Shown piece by piece: positions 1 through 7,428 of a stretch of 45,527 nucleotides of DNA. The DNA is from Synechococcales cyanobacterium bin31.maxbin.ball.101. GTDB lineage: Bacteria > Cyanobacteriota > Cyanobacteriia > Leptolyngbyales > Leptolyngbyaceae. Position numbers and translations under genes: made by a program. A model generated the notes under the pieces. The model searched no databases. It worked only from the letters and a program-made list of their open reading frames with translations, and was not told where the DNA came from. How positions within the stretch are numbered: position 1 is the stretch's first letter; each line of letters begins with the position of its first letter. The stretch is from NCBI GenBank assembly GCA_013298165.1, contig JAAFJU010000024.1, forward strand, positions 1 through 45,527. The letters are read 5' to 3'.

Positions 1-1
1 T

Positions 2-1666
2 ATGACAACCTTGACCAAAGTTCCCAATGACGCCAATCAGGGCGACGATCGTAAAAAGCCGGAATGGCGAAAATATTTCAGCTTTAGCCAGGATCACAAA
101 GTCATTGGGATTCAATACCTTGTTACGTCGTTTTTCTTCTATCTGATTGGCGGCGGCCTAGCGGCGGCAGTCCGGACAGAGCTAGCGACCCCAGCGTCGG
201 ACTTCGTCAGTCCGGAGCTATATAACAGCCTCTTTACGCTCCACGGTACGGTGATGATCTTCCTGTGGATCGTGCCCTCTACGGCGGGGTTTATTAATTA
301 CCTGGTGCCCTTGATGATCGGGGCGCGAGATATGGCCTTCCCTCGGTTGAATGCTGTGGCCTTTTGGATGTTGCCACCGTCGGGACTGTTGCTGATGAGC
401 AGCTTTTTCGTCGGACCTGCTTCATCCGGCTGGACTTCCTATCCGCCGCTTAGCACCATGGGTCCGGTGGCGGGTGAGTTGATTTGGATTCTCAGCGTTT
501 TGCTGTTGGGAACCTCGTCGATTTTGGGGGCAATTAATTTTATCGTCACCATTTGGAAGATGCGGGTGCCGCAGATGGGCTGGAATGATATGCCACTCTT
601 CTGCTGGGCATCCCTCGCAACGGGTATTTTGGCCTTGGTCTCGACTCCGGTTTTGGCGGGCGCATTGATTTTGCTCTCATTTGACTTGGTCGTAGGAACC
701 TCGTTCTTTAATCCCACGGGCGGTGGGGATCCGATCGTCTACCAGCATATGTTCTGGTTCTATTCCCACCCGGCGGTCTATATCATGATCTTGCCTGTGT
801 TCGGGATGATTTCAGATATTATTCCGGTGCATTCACGCAAACCAATCTTTGGCTATCGGGCGATCGCTTACTCCAGTATTGCCATTTGCTTCTTGGGTTT
901 GATTGTCTGGGCACACCACATGTTCACCAGCGGCACACCTCCCTGGTTACGTCTGTTCTTCATGTTCGCCACGATGGTGATTGCGGTGCCGACGGGGATT
1001 AAGGTCTTCAGTTGGATTGCGACGATGTGGGGTGGGAAGATTCAGTTTAATAGCGCAATGCTCTTTGCGATAGGTTTCGTATCCATGTTTGTGGTCGGTG
1101 GGATTAGCGGCGTCATGATGGCGGCTGTTCCTTTTGACATTCATGTGCATGATACGTACTTTGTAGTAGCCCATTTCCACTATGTATTGTTCGGTGGGAG
1201 CGTCTTCGGGTTGTATGCCGGGATGTATCACTGGTTCCCGAAAATTACAGGTCGAATGCTGAATGAGAAACTCGGTAAGATTCACTTCGCGCTGAATTTC
1301 ATTGGGTTTAACCTGACGTTCTTGCCAATGCACAAGCTGGGTCTGGATGGCATGAACCGTCGGATTGCGGAATACGATCCGAAGTATGCAGCGATTAATT
1401 TGCTCTGCTCGATCGGCACGCTATTGTTGGCGGTTTCGACGGTGCCGTTCTTGATCAATGCGGTTCGCAGTTGGTTCTGGGGCGAGAAGGCCGTGGCGAA
1501 TCCTTGGAATGGCTTGACGTTGGAATGGACGGTGAGTTCGCCTCCTCCTGAAGAGAATTTCTACGTCGATCCGATTCCAGCTTGCCACCCGTACGCCTAC
1601 GGTAAGCGTCCAGCCTCAATGATGGCTCCGACCAATTCACCACCGCCTGCTTCGGCGACTTCGTAG
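2..1666 (+). CDS. ctaD: Cytochrome c oxidase subunit I
   Basis: This is the catalytic subunit of the aa3-type terminal oxidase, a membrane protein that reduces oxygen and pumps protons in respiration. It is 554 aa, the usual length. All metal ligands are visible: H81 (heme a, in LHGTVMIF), H256 with Y260 of the HPAVY motif (CuB and the cross-linked Tyr), H305-H306 (CuB), and H391 and H393 (heme a3 and heme a, in HDTYFVVAHFHY). The sequence before the CuB His is FYSHPAVY, so a Tyr-Ser pair stands where A1-type oxidases have GHPEVY; in the usual classification that is the A2 type of D-channel. The start lies at base 2, so no upstream signals can be judged. The cytochrome c-binding subunit gene (ctaC) is expected just upstream, outside the window. 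ctaE follows after a repeat-bearing gap of 187 bases. Confidence 0.97.
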   Translation: MTTLTKVPNDANQGDDRKKPEWRKYFSFSQDHKVIGIQYLVTSFFFYLIGGGLAAAVRTELATPASDFVSPELYNSLFTLHGTVMIFLWIVPSTAGFINYLVPLMIGARDMAFPRLNAVAFWMLPPSGLLLMSSFFVGPASSGWTSYPPLSTMGPVAGELIWILSVLLLGTSSILGAINFIVTIWKMRVPQMGWNDMPLFCWASLATGILALVSTPVLAGALILLSFDLVVGTSFFNPTGGGDPIVYQHMFWFYSHPAVYIMILPVFGMISDIIPVHSRKPIFGYRAIAYSSIAICFLGLIVWAHHMFTSGTPPWLRLFFMFATMVIAVPTGIKVFSWIATMWGGKIQFNSAMLFAIGFVSMFVVGGISGVMMAAVPFDIHVHDTYFVVAHFHYVLFGGSVFGLYAGMYHWFPKITGRMLNEKLGKIHFALNFIGFNLTFLPMHKLGLDGMNRRIAEYDPKYAAINLLCSIGTLLLAVSTVPFLINAVRSWFWGEKAVANPWNGLTLEWTVSSPPPEENFYVDPIPACHPYAYGKRPASMMAPTNSPPPASATS

Positions 1667-1704
1667 GAGTTGTTTAGATGGCCTTTTCGTTGATTTCACA
1701 GACC

Positions 1705-1785
1705 CGATCCCCCTAAATCCCCCTTTTTAAGGGGGACTATGAAAAGAGTTCTTGTTCCCCCTTTTTAAGGGGGTTAGGGGGATCG
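1705..1785. repeat. Palindromic GGGGGATC-type intergenic repeat
   Basis: The gap between ctaD and ctaE holds a long imperfect inverted repeat. It opens with CGATCCCCCTAAATCCCCC and closes with GGGGGTTAGGGGGATCG. Each half also contains the smaller palindrome CCCCCTTTTTAAGGGGG. Such C-rich/G-rich palindromes are common dispersed elements between cyanobacterial genes. Here it lies inside what should be one operon, so it may affect mRNA stability or partial termination; that role is inferred. Confidence 0.75.
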
Positions 1786-1853
1786 AGACTACGACAAAGA
1801 CGATCGGTTTTCTCAGCACCGCTTTTAAATGCCCTTTTATTTCTGAATCCATC

Positions 1854-2459
1854 ATGACAACCACCACACCCGCTCAAGTTTCTCAAGTTAAAGTCCATCT
1901 GGATAAGCATGGTCATCCCCATCCGGATCACCGGATTTTGGGACTTTATATGTTCTTGATCGCAGAGGGCATGATTTTCGTCGGTCTCTTTGTGGCTTAC
2001 TTCACCTTCCGAGCGGTTGCGCCAGGGATGCAGGGAGAATTGCCTAAGCTCGAACTGATGCTGCCGGGGATTAACACGATCATCTTGGTCAGCAGTAGCT
2101 TCGTGATGAACCGAGGTCAAGCGGCGATTCAGAAAAATGATGTGAAAGGGCTGCGGTTCTGGTTTGGATTAACCGCGTTGATGGGTGCGGTGTTCTTGGC
2201 GGGACAGATGTATGAGTACTTCCATTTGGAATTTGGACTGAAATCTAGTCTATTTGCTAGTACCTTTTATGTACTAACTGGATTCCACGGATTGCATGTG
2301 TGCTTTGGATTGATTTTGACTTTGGCGGTGCTTTGGCGATCGTTTAAGCCTGGTCACTACAGCGATCATGAACATTTCGGCGTTGAAGCAGCAGAAATCT
2401 ATTGGCACTTTGTCGATGTGATTTGGATTGTGCTGTTTCTCATCTTGTACTTGCTGTAA
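1854..2459 (+). CDS. ctaE: Cytochrome c oxidase subunit III
   Basis: This is subunit III of the aa3 oxidase, a structural membrane subunit without redox metals that stabilises subunit I. The frame is open from an ATG at 1752, but the first 34 codons fall in the palindromic repeat and read like no protein. The ATG at 1854 gives MTTTTPAQVSQVKVHLDKHG, a normal hydrophilic N-terminus for the family, and 201 aa, the expected size. Five membrane segments are seen, starting with ILGLYMFLIAEGMIFVGLF. The family signatures GFHGLHVCFGL (around residue 145) and YWHFVDVIWIVLF near the C-terminus are intact. It lies directly downstream of ctaD and ends before a strong hairpin, so it is the last gene of the cta operon. 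Confidence 0.95.
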   Translation: MTTTTPAQVSQVKVHLDKHGHPHPDHRILGLYMFLIAEGMIFVGLFVAYFTFRAVAPGMQGELPKLELMLPGINTIILVSSSFVMNRGQAAIQKNDVKGLRFWFGLTALMGAVFLAGQMYEYFHLEFGLKSSLFASTFYVLTGFHGLHVCFGLILTLAVLWRSFKPGHYSDHEHFGVEAAEIYWHFVDVIWIVLFLILYLL

Positions 2460-2476
2460 GTCTTCCTTTAGACTCT

Positions 2477-2516
2477 GGCGAACCGCCCCCCAACCCCCAA
2501 TTCTGAAGGAGCCGGA
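2477..2516. repeat. Dispersed repeat, copy 1 (GAACCGCCCCCCAACCCCC)
   Basis: The stretch starts GGCGAACCGCCCCCCAA and runs through CCCCCAATTCTG to GAGCCGGA. Near-identical copies occur at 14626-14670 and 16709-16749, and a shorter relative at 5354-5380. In this copy a second, inverted half follows and makes the hairpin at 2494-2547. Confidence 0.8.
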
Positions 2517-2547
2517 TTTTTCTAGCTCCTCCAGAATTGGGGGTTTT
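2494..2547 (+). terminator. Hairpin terminator after ctaE
   Basis: A 19-base left arm (2494-2512) pairs with 2525-2543 with one A-C mismatch, around a 12-base loop, and TTTT follows. It lies 34 bases after the ctaE stop. It is built from the dispersed C-rich repeat, so the repeat seems to have been co-opted as, or to mimic, a terminator. The T-run is short, so efficiency is uncertain. Confidence 0.65.
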
Positions 2548-2667
2548 CATGTAAAAAATCCGGTCAAATGTGTGCTGTTTTTTGTCCTTGTGGTAAATTG
2601 TCGATATTTGTGATCGTAGTCCCTGTTTTGTCTGCTCTAGCCCGCCGCACTCTACCAGCCCCTCGCC

Positions 2668-4521
2668 ATGAATTTACCGTTTATTCTGAACGTCCTAATC
2701 AGCGTTGTCTTTATCTATTTGATCTTGAGTCTTCTCGCTTCTGAAATTCAAGAACTCATCACAACCTTGCTGCAATGGCGGGCAAAACATCTTAAGGACT
2801 CGATCGAAAGCCTGCTCTCGGGCGGAAGTTCCCAGGAGTCGCGCAAAGTGAAGGCGTTGATGAATAGCATTTATAACGATCCTCTGATTAAAAATATCAA
2901 TCAAGAAGCCCATGGACTGGTAGCAACGGGGTTCCGATCGTTAACCCGCATCATCTTCCCCGGCAATCGCAAAGGCGCATTCGGCTCTAATCAATCCACG
3001 GGTCCGTCTTATATCGAGCCTGAAACCTTCTCCACAGTGATACTTGACTGCATGGGCGTCAATCACCTCACGGATAAACTCGTTGAAATTCGTCTCGAAA
3101 AATTTGCGCGACGGATTATCGGTGATGTCGTCATCGTGGGCGATCGCATCGAGGCCACCCCCAATCCAACCGTCAATACAGATACTCCCAGCACAACTGC
3201 CGGGGATATCTGGAGTCGAGCCATGGGTCTTGGAATTGATCTGGGCAGCGACGATCGGTTTTATCACCTAGTCGAAAGCTTTGAAAGCATTCAAAGCGAC
3301 TACCGCAACCGCCTTGCAAAACTCTCCACCAGCATCGAGCGCATGGGGGAGAGTCTCGACTATTTTCTATCGTCCTATCCTGAGAATAGCGACGATCGGG
3401 TCCGCACCTTTGTCGATCGGGTCAAGCGCGATAAGCTCAGCCTCTTCGGACAAAACAATGAACGGGCTTGGATTACCGGGGGACTAGAACCGACGGTTTC
3501 AGATATTGCGTCGCTGGTGGACAAGGGCAGCACCTTGCACCGTGAAGTCAAGTCGCGATACGACAATCTTCGCTCGGATGGGGAAATGCTCCAAGCCCGC
3601 ATCCTCAGCCGAAAAGCCACCTATCTGCAGCAATGCTCCGGACTCACAGCAGACTCGCTTGCCAAACATCAGCCCAGTGAAGAAGAAGAGCAAACCTGTC
3701 TGGGTTCTGCGCTCAATGAATTGACTCCGGAAGAGTTTCGGATTTATCAAGACTATCAAATCTATCAACGAGTCGATCGGACATTAGACCATCTACCAAA
3801 ATCTCTCAAAGAAAGCCTCGGAATCTTAGCCCGACGCGCTCAAAGCAAAACCAATGAAGCAGGAAGCACGGTTCAGCATTTTCAAACGGAGGTTTCGACT
3901 TGGTTCGATCGATCCATGGGTCGCACTTCTGGCGTTTACAAACGCAATGCAAAAGGGGTTGCGCTAATCATTGGATTAGTAATTGCTATGTTTACCAACT
4001 CTGATACCTTTCATATTTTCAGTCGTGTATCGAGTGATGATAGTTTGCGTAAGGTCATTACCGATCGGGCTAGCCAGATTGTTCCCGCTAATGAACCTGG
4101 CGGTAGCAATGTCATTCGTCGTGATCTCAATAATCTTAAAGAGCAAACTCAAGAAGTTCTCTCGGACATTCCCCTTCCCATTACCTGGAACCCCCGCAAC
4201 TTGAGTCAGCAGCTTGATTGCCCCTATGAGCCAAAGACGGATGATCTCAAAGCAGGTCAAGATAAGATTTATAGCTTGCTGACTGAGGACCAATGGAATG
4301 ATCTATATCGCGCTTGTCTCGGGGTTCAAAGCATTCCTGAAAATACACCGCTTCCGATGCAAATTGTACAGATGATCGGGGCCAAACCCTTGGGATTCCT
4401 GCGGATGCTGTCGGGTTGGTGGATTAGTGGAGTGGCGATCGCCATGGGTGCGCCATTTTGGTTCGATTTATTGGGTAAAATAGTCAATGTCCGCAACGCA
4501 GGCACTAAACCCAAAAGCTAA
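2668..4521 (+). CDS. Conserved membrane protein of unknown function
   Basis: A 617-aa protein that I cannot assign to a named family. Residues 1-24 form one membrane segment (FILNVLISVVFIYLILSLLA), followed by a charged stretch (EIQELITTLLQWRAKHLKDS). A long hydrophilic, mostly helical middle (about 25-430) is followed by a second hydrophobic segment near 432-448 (GVALIIGLVIAMF). After a loop of about 130 residues comes a third one near 585-603 (WWISGVAIAMGAPFWFDLLG). The C-terminal GAPFWFDLLGKIVNVRN pattern looks like a conserved family signature. No catalytic motif is evident. The next gene starts six bases after its stop, so both are probably co-transcribed. Confidence 0.85.
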   Translation: MNLPFILNVLISVVFIYLILSLLASEIQELITTLLQWRAKHLKDSIESLLSGGSSQESRKVKALMNSIYNDPLIKNINQEAHGLVATGFRSLTRIIFPGNRKGAFGSNQSTGPSYIEPETFSTVILDCMGVNHLTDKLVEIRLEKFARRIIGDVVIVGDRIEATPNPTVNTDTPSTTAGDIWSRAMGLGIDLGSDDRFYHLVESFESIQSDYRNRLAKLSTSIERMGESLDYFLSSYPENSDDRVRTFVDRVKRDKLSLFGQNNERAWITGGLEPTVSDIASLVDKGSTLHREVKSRYDNLRSDGEMLQARILSRKATYLQQCSGLTADSLAKHQPSEEEEQTCLGSALNELTPEEFRIYQDYQIYQRVDRTLDHLPKSLKESLGILARRAQSKTNEAGSTVQHFQTEVSTWFDRSMGRTSGVYKRNAKGVALIIGLVIAMFTNSDTFHIFSRVSSDDSLRKVITDRASQIVPANEPGGSNVIRRDLNNLKEQTQEVLSDIPLPITWNPRNLSQQLDCPYEPKTDDLKAGQDKIYSLLTEDQWNDLYRACLGVQSIPENTPLPMQIVQMIGAKPLGFLRMLSGWWISGVAIAMGAPFWFDLLGKIVNVRNAGTKPKS

Positions 4522-4527
4522 ATCCCT

Positions 4528-5343
4528 ATGACCGAACCCCAACTCCCTCAAGATTTACTCCAACGTGAGCAAGACTTCCATGATCAATGGGCCAGCACGA
4601 TCGATGTCGATGGCATTCGCGTGCTGGACTATTTTGAAGCCTGCACGGCACCGGAAAATCGCTTTATTCTCAAGCATTTGGGGGATGTGCGGGGAAAATA
4701 TCTGCTCGACTTGGGCTGTGGTGCAGGGGAAAACAGCGTCTATTTTTCCAAGCTAGGAGCGCGGTGCGTCGCATCAGACTACTCTCCCGGCATGGTGGAA
4801 GTGGCGCTGAAACTGGCGGAGAAAAACGGAGTGGTCGTAGAAGGTCAAGTCGTCAATGCCATGGCGATCGACTATCCAGACAATACCTTCGACATTGTCT
4901 ATGCGGCGAATCTACTGCACCATATTCCTGACCCTAGCGTAACAATTCGGGAGATGCATCGTGTGCTGAAACCCGGTGGCAAGATGTGTTTCTGGGATCC
5001 GTTGCGCCATAATCCTGTGATCAATGTCTACCGCAAAATGGCGATGGAGGTGCGGACTGAAGATGAAATGCCCTTGCACATCAATCTTGTCAAAGAGGTT
5101 CAACGGCAGTTTTCATCGACGAAGTTTGATACTTTTTGGCTGGCAACCTTATGGATCTTTTTACAGTTTTATCTGATTGAAAAGGTCAATCCCAACAAAG
5201 AACGTTATTGGAAAAAGATCATTCTGGAACAGGATCGATTACATCCAATGTATCGCCGACTAGAATCGATCGATCGCGCTCTAAAACACATTCCTGGAAT
5301 GCGACGCCTCGCCTGGAACCTTGCCGTAGTCGCAACAAAATAG
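4528..5343 (+). CDS. Class I SAM-dependent methyltransferase
   Basis: A 271-aa soluble methyltransferase of the Methyltransf_11 type. Motif I, binding S-adenosylmethionine, is LLDLGCGAGENSVYF around residues 59-73. The acidic residue after beta-2 is in ASDYSPGMVEVA. Motif for the third strand is FDIVYAANLLHHIPDP, followed by MHRVLKPGGKMCFWDP, the usual post-I and post-III pattern. The C-terminal 100 residues are specific and suggest a lipid or small-molecule substrate, but the substrate cannot be read from the sequence. It starts six bases after the unknown membrane protein, which suggests a shared membrane-related task. Confidence 0.9.
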   Translation: MTEPQLPQDLLQREQDFHDQWASTIDVDGIRVLDYFEACTAPENRFILKHLGDVRGKYLLDLGCGAGENSVYFSKLGARCVASDYSPGMVEVALKLAEKNGVVVEGQVVNAMAIDYPDNTFDIVYAANLLHHIPDPSVTIREMHRVLKPGGKMCFWDPLRHNPVINVYRKMAMEVRTEDEMPLHINLVKEVQRQFSSTKFDTFWLATLWIFLQFYLIEKVNPNKERYWKKIILEQDRLHPMYRRLESIDRALKHIPGMRRLAWNLAVVATK

Positions 5344-5353
5344 CAGCATTCAA

Positions 5354-5380
5354 GGCCCCCAGAATTGGGGGTTTGGGGGC
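5354..5380. repeat. Short C-rich/G-rich palindrome
   Basis: GGCCCCCAGAATTGGGGG followed by TTTGGGGGC, a partial relative of the dispersed repeat at 2477-2516. It lies between the convergent ends of the methyltransferase and the amidase remnant and could act as a two-way terminator. Confidence 0.55.
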
Positions 5381-5399
5381 TTAAGGCGATGTTAGAACC

Positions 5400-5891
5400 C
5401 TAGACCAAAAGACTCGGTGACTGACCTGCACTTTTCAATACAATCTCGATATCACTCTCGGTCAATGCAAAAATGGCCGATCGGAGTCCAGAGGTCTCCT
5501 GCCCTAATGCAAAATTGACAAATTCAAATCGGACGAGTTTAGCCTGCGTTTTGCCCAGGGGAATGGCTCCTGCGGCCAGCAGGTTTTTTACCGTTTTGGC
5601 CGATCGATCGGATGAGTTTGTCCATTCAGACTGCGATCGATTCGTACAACCCCAATCGATCGGATCGTCTATGGCAAAGGGAATGCCGTAGAGCGGCAGC
5701 GATTTGCTGAATTCTTGGGTGAGGTCAGTCACACGCTGCAACGTGTCTTCTAGTGGCACGAGATAGCTCCACAGCGTCCCATCGTGGCATTGCTCAATGC
5801 GATCGTAGATATCCTGAATATATCGTTGTGGTGTCACGTCACCCGATCGATAACGACGGAGCAATGCGTTGATGCCGGGGCTTGGAATCAT
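5400..5891 (-). pseudogene. Truncated, degenerate amidase-signature fragment
   Basis: The 163-aa product resembles only the N-terminal part of amidase-signature enzymes or allophanate hydrolases: a helical start (LLRRYRSGDVTPQRYIQDIYDRI), then LPLYGIPFAIDDPIDWGCTN, then KNLLAAGAIPLGKTQAKLVRFEFV. The catalytic Lys expected in GIPFAVKDNID is replaced by Asp (FAIDDPID). The Gly/Ser-rich region with the cis-Ser and nucleophilic Ser is missing, and the reading frame ends in unrelated sequence. Family members are usually 450-600 aa, so about two thirds are lost. The frame extends upstream to 6008, but that would overlap the HAD gene; ATG 5891 is preferred. It cannot be an active amidase. A retained non-enzymatic role is possible but unsupported. 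Confidence 0.65.
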
Positions 5892-5982
5892 ATTGCCGTA
5901 ATTTTGAGAGTATAAAGGAGAAACCCTCCGACATTGTACAGGAATTTTCAAGATTGGCAGGTGGGGAATTAACCGATCGCCG

Positions 5983-6576
5983 TTAACCGATCGCTTTCGT
6001 GAGTTCATCCAAATGCGTTACACAGAAATCCGCATGTTCCGGCCAAGCAAAGACCCCATTCACATCCAAATGCACGGTCGCTGTCCCAGCGTTGCGTCCC
6101 GACAGCAAGTCAAACACATAATCCCCGACCATGACGGCTCGATCGGGTTTTGAATTCCATTTTTTTAATAGATGATGAATGCCATCCGGGCTAGGTTTTG
6201 GCGTACAGCAATCACGACTTAGAATGACATTGGATTCAAAAAATACATCAAGTCCACAGGCGGCTAAGGTCCGATCGGCGACGGGTTTTGCATTGCGGGT
6301 GAGGATGGCGAGGCGTTTGTTTTGCGATCGGAGTTTTGAGAGTAATTCAATGGCTCCGGGTTGGGCTTTGGAATGTTGAGCAATGTCGAGTTCGATTTGT
6401 TCGAGTTTTTTCCGACATTGAGCGGCTTCGTCGTCGGGCATTTCCGCGATGCCTTCTAGAATGTTTTTGTTATCTGGAATGCCAAGTTCTCGACAAATAG
6501 CCGCAAAGTCATGGGCTTCGATCGTCAAGGTCCCATCCATATCAAAAATCCAGCAATCGCGATTTGAAAAATCCAT
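5983..6576 (-). CDS. HAD-superfamily hydrolase (phosphatase, subfamily IA-like)
   Basis: A 197-aa phosphoglycolate-phosphatase/beta-phosphoglucomutase-like enzyme. Motif I is FDMDGTL with nucleophile D12 and acid/base D14. Motif II is LAILTRNAK, with Thr in place of the more usual Ser. Motif III and the region after it are CTPKPSPDGIHHLL, and motif IV is MVGDYVFDLLSGRNAGTATV. The cap domain is small and helical. The substrate cannot be read directly; small phosphorylated metabolites are likely. The minus-strand start at 6576 is the only ATG near the conserved N-terminus. It is followed on the same strand by the amidase remnant. Confidence 0.9.
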   Translation of the reverse strand: MDFSNRDCWIFDMDGTLTIEAHDFAAICRELGIPDNKNILEGIAEMPDDEAAQCRKKLEQIELDIAQHSKAQPGAIELLSKLRSQNKRLAILTRNAKPVADRTLAACGLDVFFESNVILSRDCCTPKPSPDGIHHLLKKWNSKPDRAVMVGDYVFDLLSGRNAGTATVHLDVNGVFAWPEHADFCVTHLDELTKAIG

Positions 6577-6651
6577 GACTCAATTCCATGCTTCAGTATT
6601 CCAATTCGGAATCATAGCACCCGATCGTTTCAGAATTCAGCAGTCTCGTTT

Positions 6652-6660
6652 TGCTATAAT
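6652..6660 (+). promoter_or_regulatory. Extended -10 promoter ahead of hicAB
   Basis: TGC followed by a perfect TATAAT (6655-6660) is an extended -10 box. No good -35 is seen, as expected for extended -10 promoters. It lies 34 bases before a 29-codon ORF and about 140 bases before hicA, and transcription would start near 6667. The palindrome AGAATTC lies upstream near 6633. Confidence 0.5.
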
Positions 6661-6693
6661 GACACCAAGCGTTTTCTCAAGAGGTATCCCACC

Positions 6694-6783
6694 ATGACCC
6701 AGGAAGAACTCTACACCTTAATCGATCGCGATCGATTGGTGACAAAGTGGGGAGAGATGGGGCAAAATGCAGTAAGTTTGTAA
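6694..6783 (+). CDS. Possible 29-aa leader peptide or gene remnant
   Basis: ATG to TAA encodes MTQEELYTLIDRD..., 29 residues. GAGG at 6681-6684 gives a Shine-Dalgarno sequence about nine bases ahead. It follows the extended -10 box and ends 19 bases before hicA. It has no recognisable domain. It may be a leader ORF, a third small component of the hicAB unit, or the surviving start of a lost gene. Its reality rests only on its good start signals. Confidence 0.35.
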   Translation: MTQEELYTLIDRDRLVTKWGEMGQNAVSL

Positions 6784-6802
6784 CAGTACGCCGATCGATA
6801 TC

Positions 6803-7030
6803 ATGCCCAAGAAAATCCGAGAACTCAAGCAGATCGCGACTAAGGCGGGCTATGTCTTACAAAAGAAACGCGGCAAGGGAAGCCATAGTTACTGGGTCCA
6901 TCCGCTAATCCCATCCATGCCATTAACGATTCCAGGAAAAGATGGTGATGACGCCCCAAAATATCTGGAAATGCAGATTGCGAAAGCCTTAGAAACACTC
7001 GATAAACTGGAGGGCAACTCAAATGACTAA
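6803..7030 (+). CDS. hicA: HicA-type mRNA interferase toxin
   Basis: A 75-aa protein with the small dsRBD-like fold of HicA toxins, which cleave mRNA in a ribosome-independent way. The diagnostic pattern is a helix (IRELKQIATKAGY), a basic strand (VLQKKRGKGSHSYWVHP) carrying the catalytic His (H28 in GKGSH), then LTIPGKDGDDAPKYLEMQIAKALE. Length is typical for the type II branch. The stop overlaps the hicB start by eight bases, giving the toxin-first order normal for hicAB and tight translational coupling. Confidence 0.9.
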   Translation: MPKKIRELKQIATKAGYVLQKKRGKGSHSYWVHPLIPSMPLTIPGKDGDDAPKYLEMQIAKALETLDKLEGNSND

Positions 7031-7250
7031 TCTGAGATATACCATGATCATTCAATGGTCAGAGGAGGACCAGCTTTATCTGGTTCACTATCCCGACTTC
7101 CCTTGGCAGCACTTTATCACCCACGGCAGAACCTACCAAGAAGCGGCAGACAATGGACAAGAGGCACTTGAAGGATTAATTGCTGTTCTTAAAGACCAAA
7201 ATCAGCCGATCCCTCAGCCCTCGATCGTACCCATCCTCCAAACCGCCTAA
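7023..7250 (+). CDS. hicB: HicB-type antitoxin
   Basis: A 75-aa antitoxin with the partial RNase H-like fold of HicB: YTMIIQWSEEDQLYLVHYPDFPW, then THGRTYQEAADNGQEALEGLI. It neutralises HicA by direct binding. No DNA-binding HTH or ribbon-helix-helix segment follows the fold, so autoregulation by this protein alone is doubtful. The gene overlaps hicA by eight bases. The C-terminus is rich in Pro (QNQPIPQPSIVPILQTA), as is common in short HicB proteins. Confidence 0.9.
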   Translation: MTNLRYTMIIQWSEEDQLYLVHYPDFPWQHFITHGRTYQEAADNGQEALEGLIAVLKDQNQPIPQPSIVPILQTA

Positions 7251-7428
7251 GTCTCTCATCAGATCGCTAATTTGGAATACGATCGCCCACCCAGTCCAAC
7301 GATCGGTCCATCAGTCTTGGCAACGGCGATTCTCATGGGAGGCTTAGGGTGAAGCAATCGGTTTTGTGAAACGGGCGAGCTTTTTCTCTGCTAGAATTGA
7401 AGGAGTTGAGAGGAATGGAGACAACGAT

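Noticed and set aside
439-1333. Long antisense open frames inside ctaD
   Set aside because: They are shadows of a strongly conserved gene; codon patterns and protein composition are not protein-like.
7251-7352. Coding-like sequence in the hicB frame after its stop (EYDRPPSPTIGPSVLATAIL)
   Set aside because: It is short, has no start and no family match that I can recall; readthrough or remnant cannot be separated from chance.
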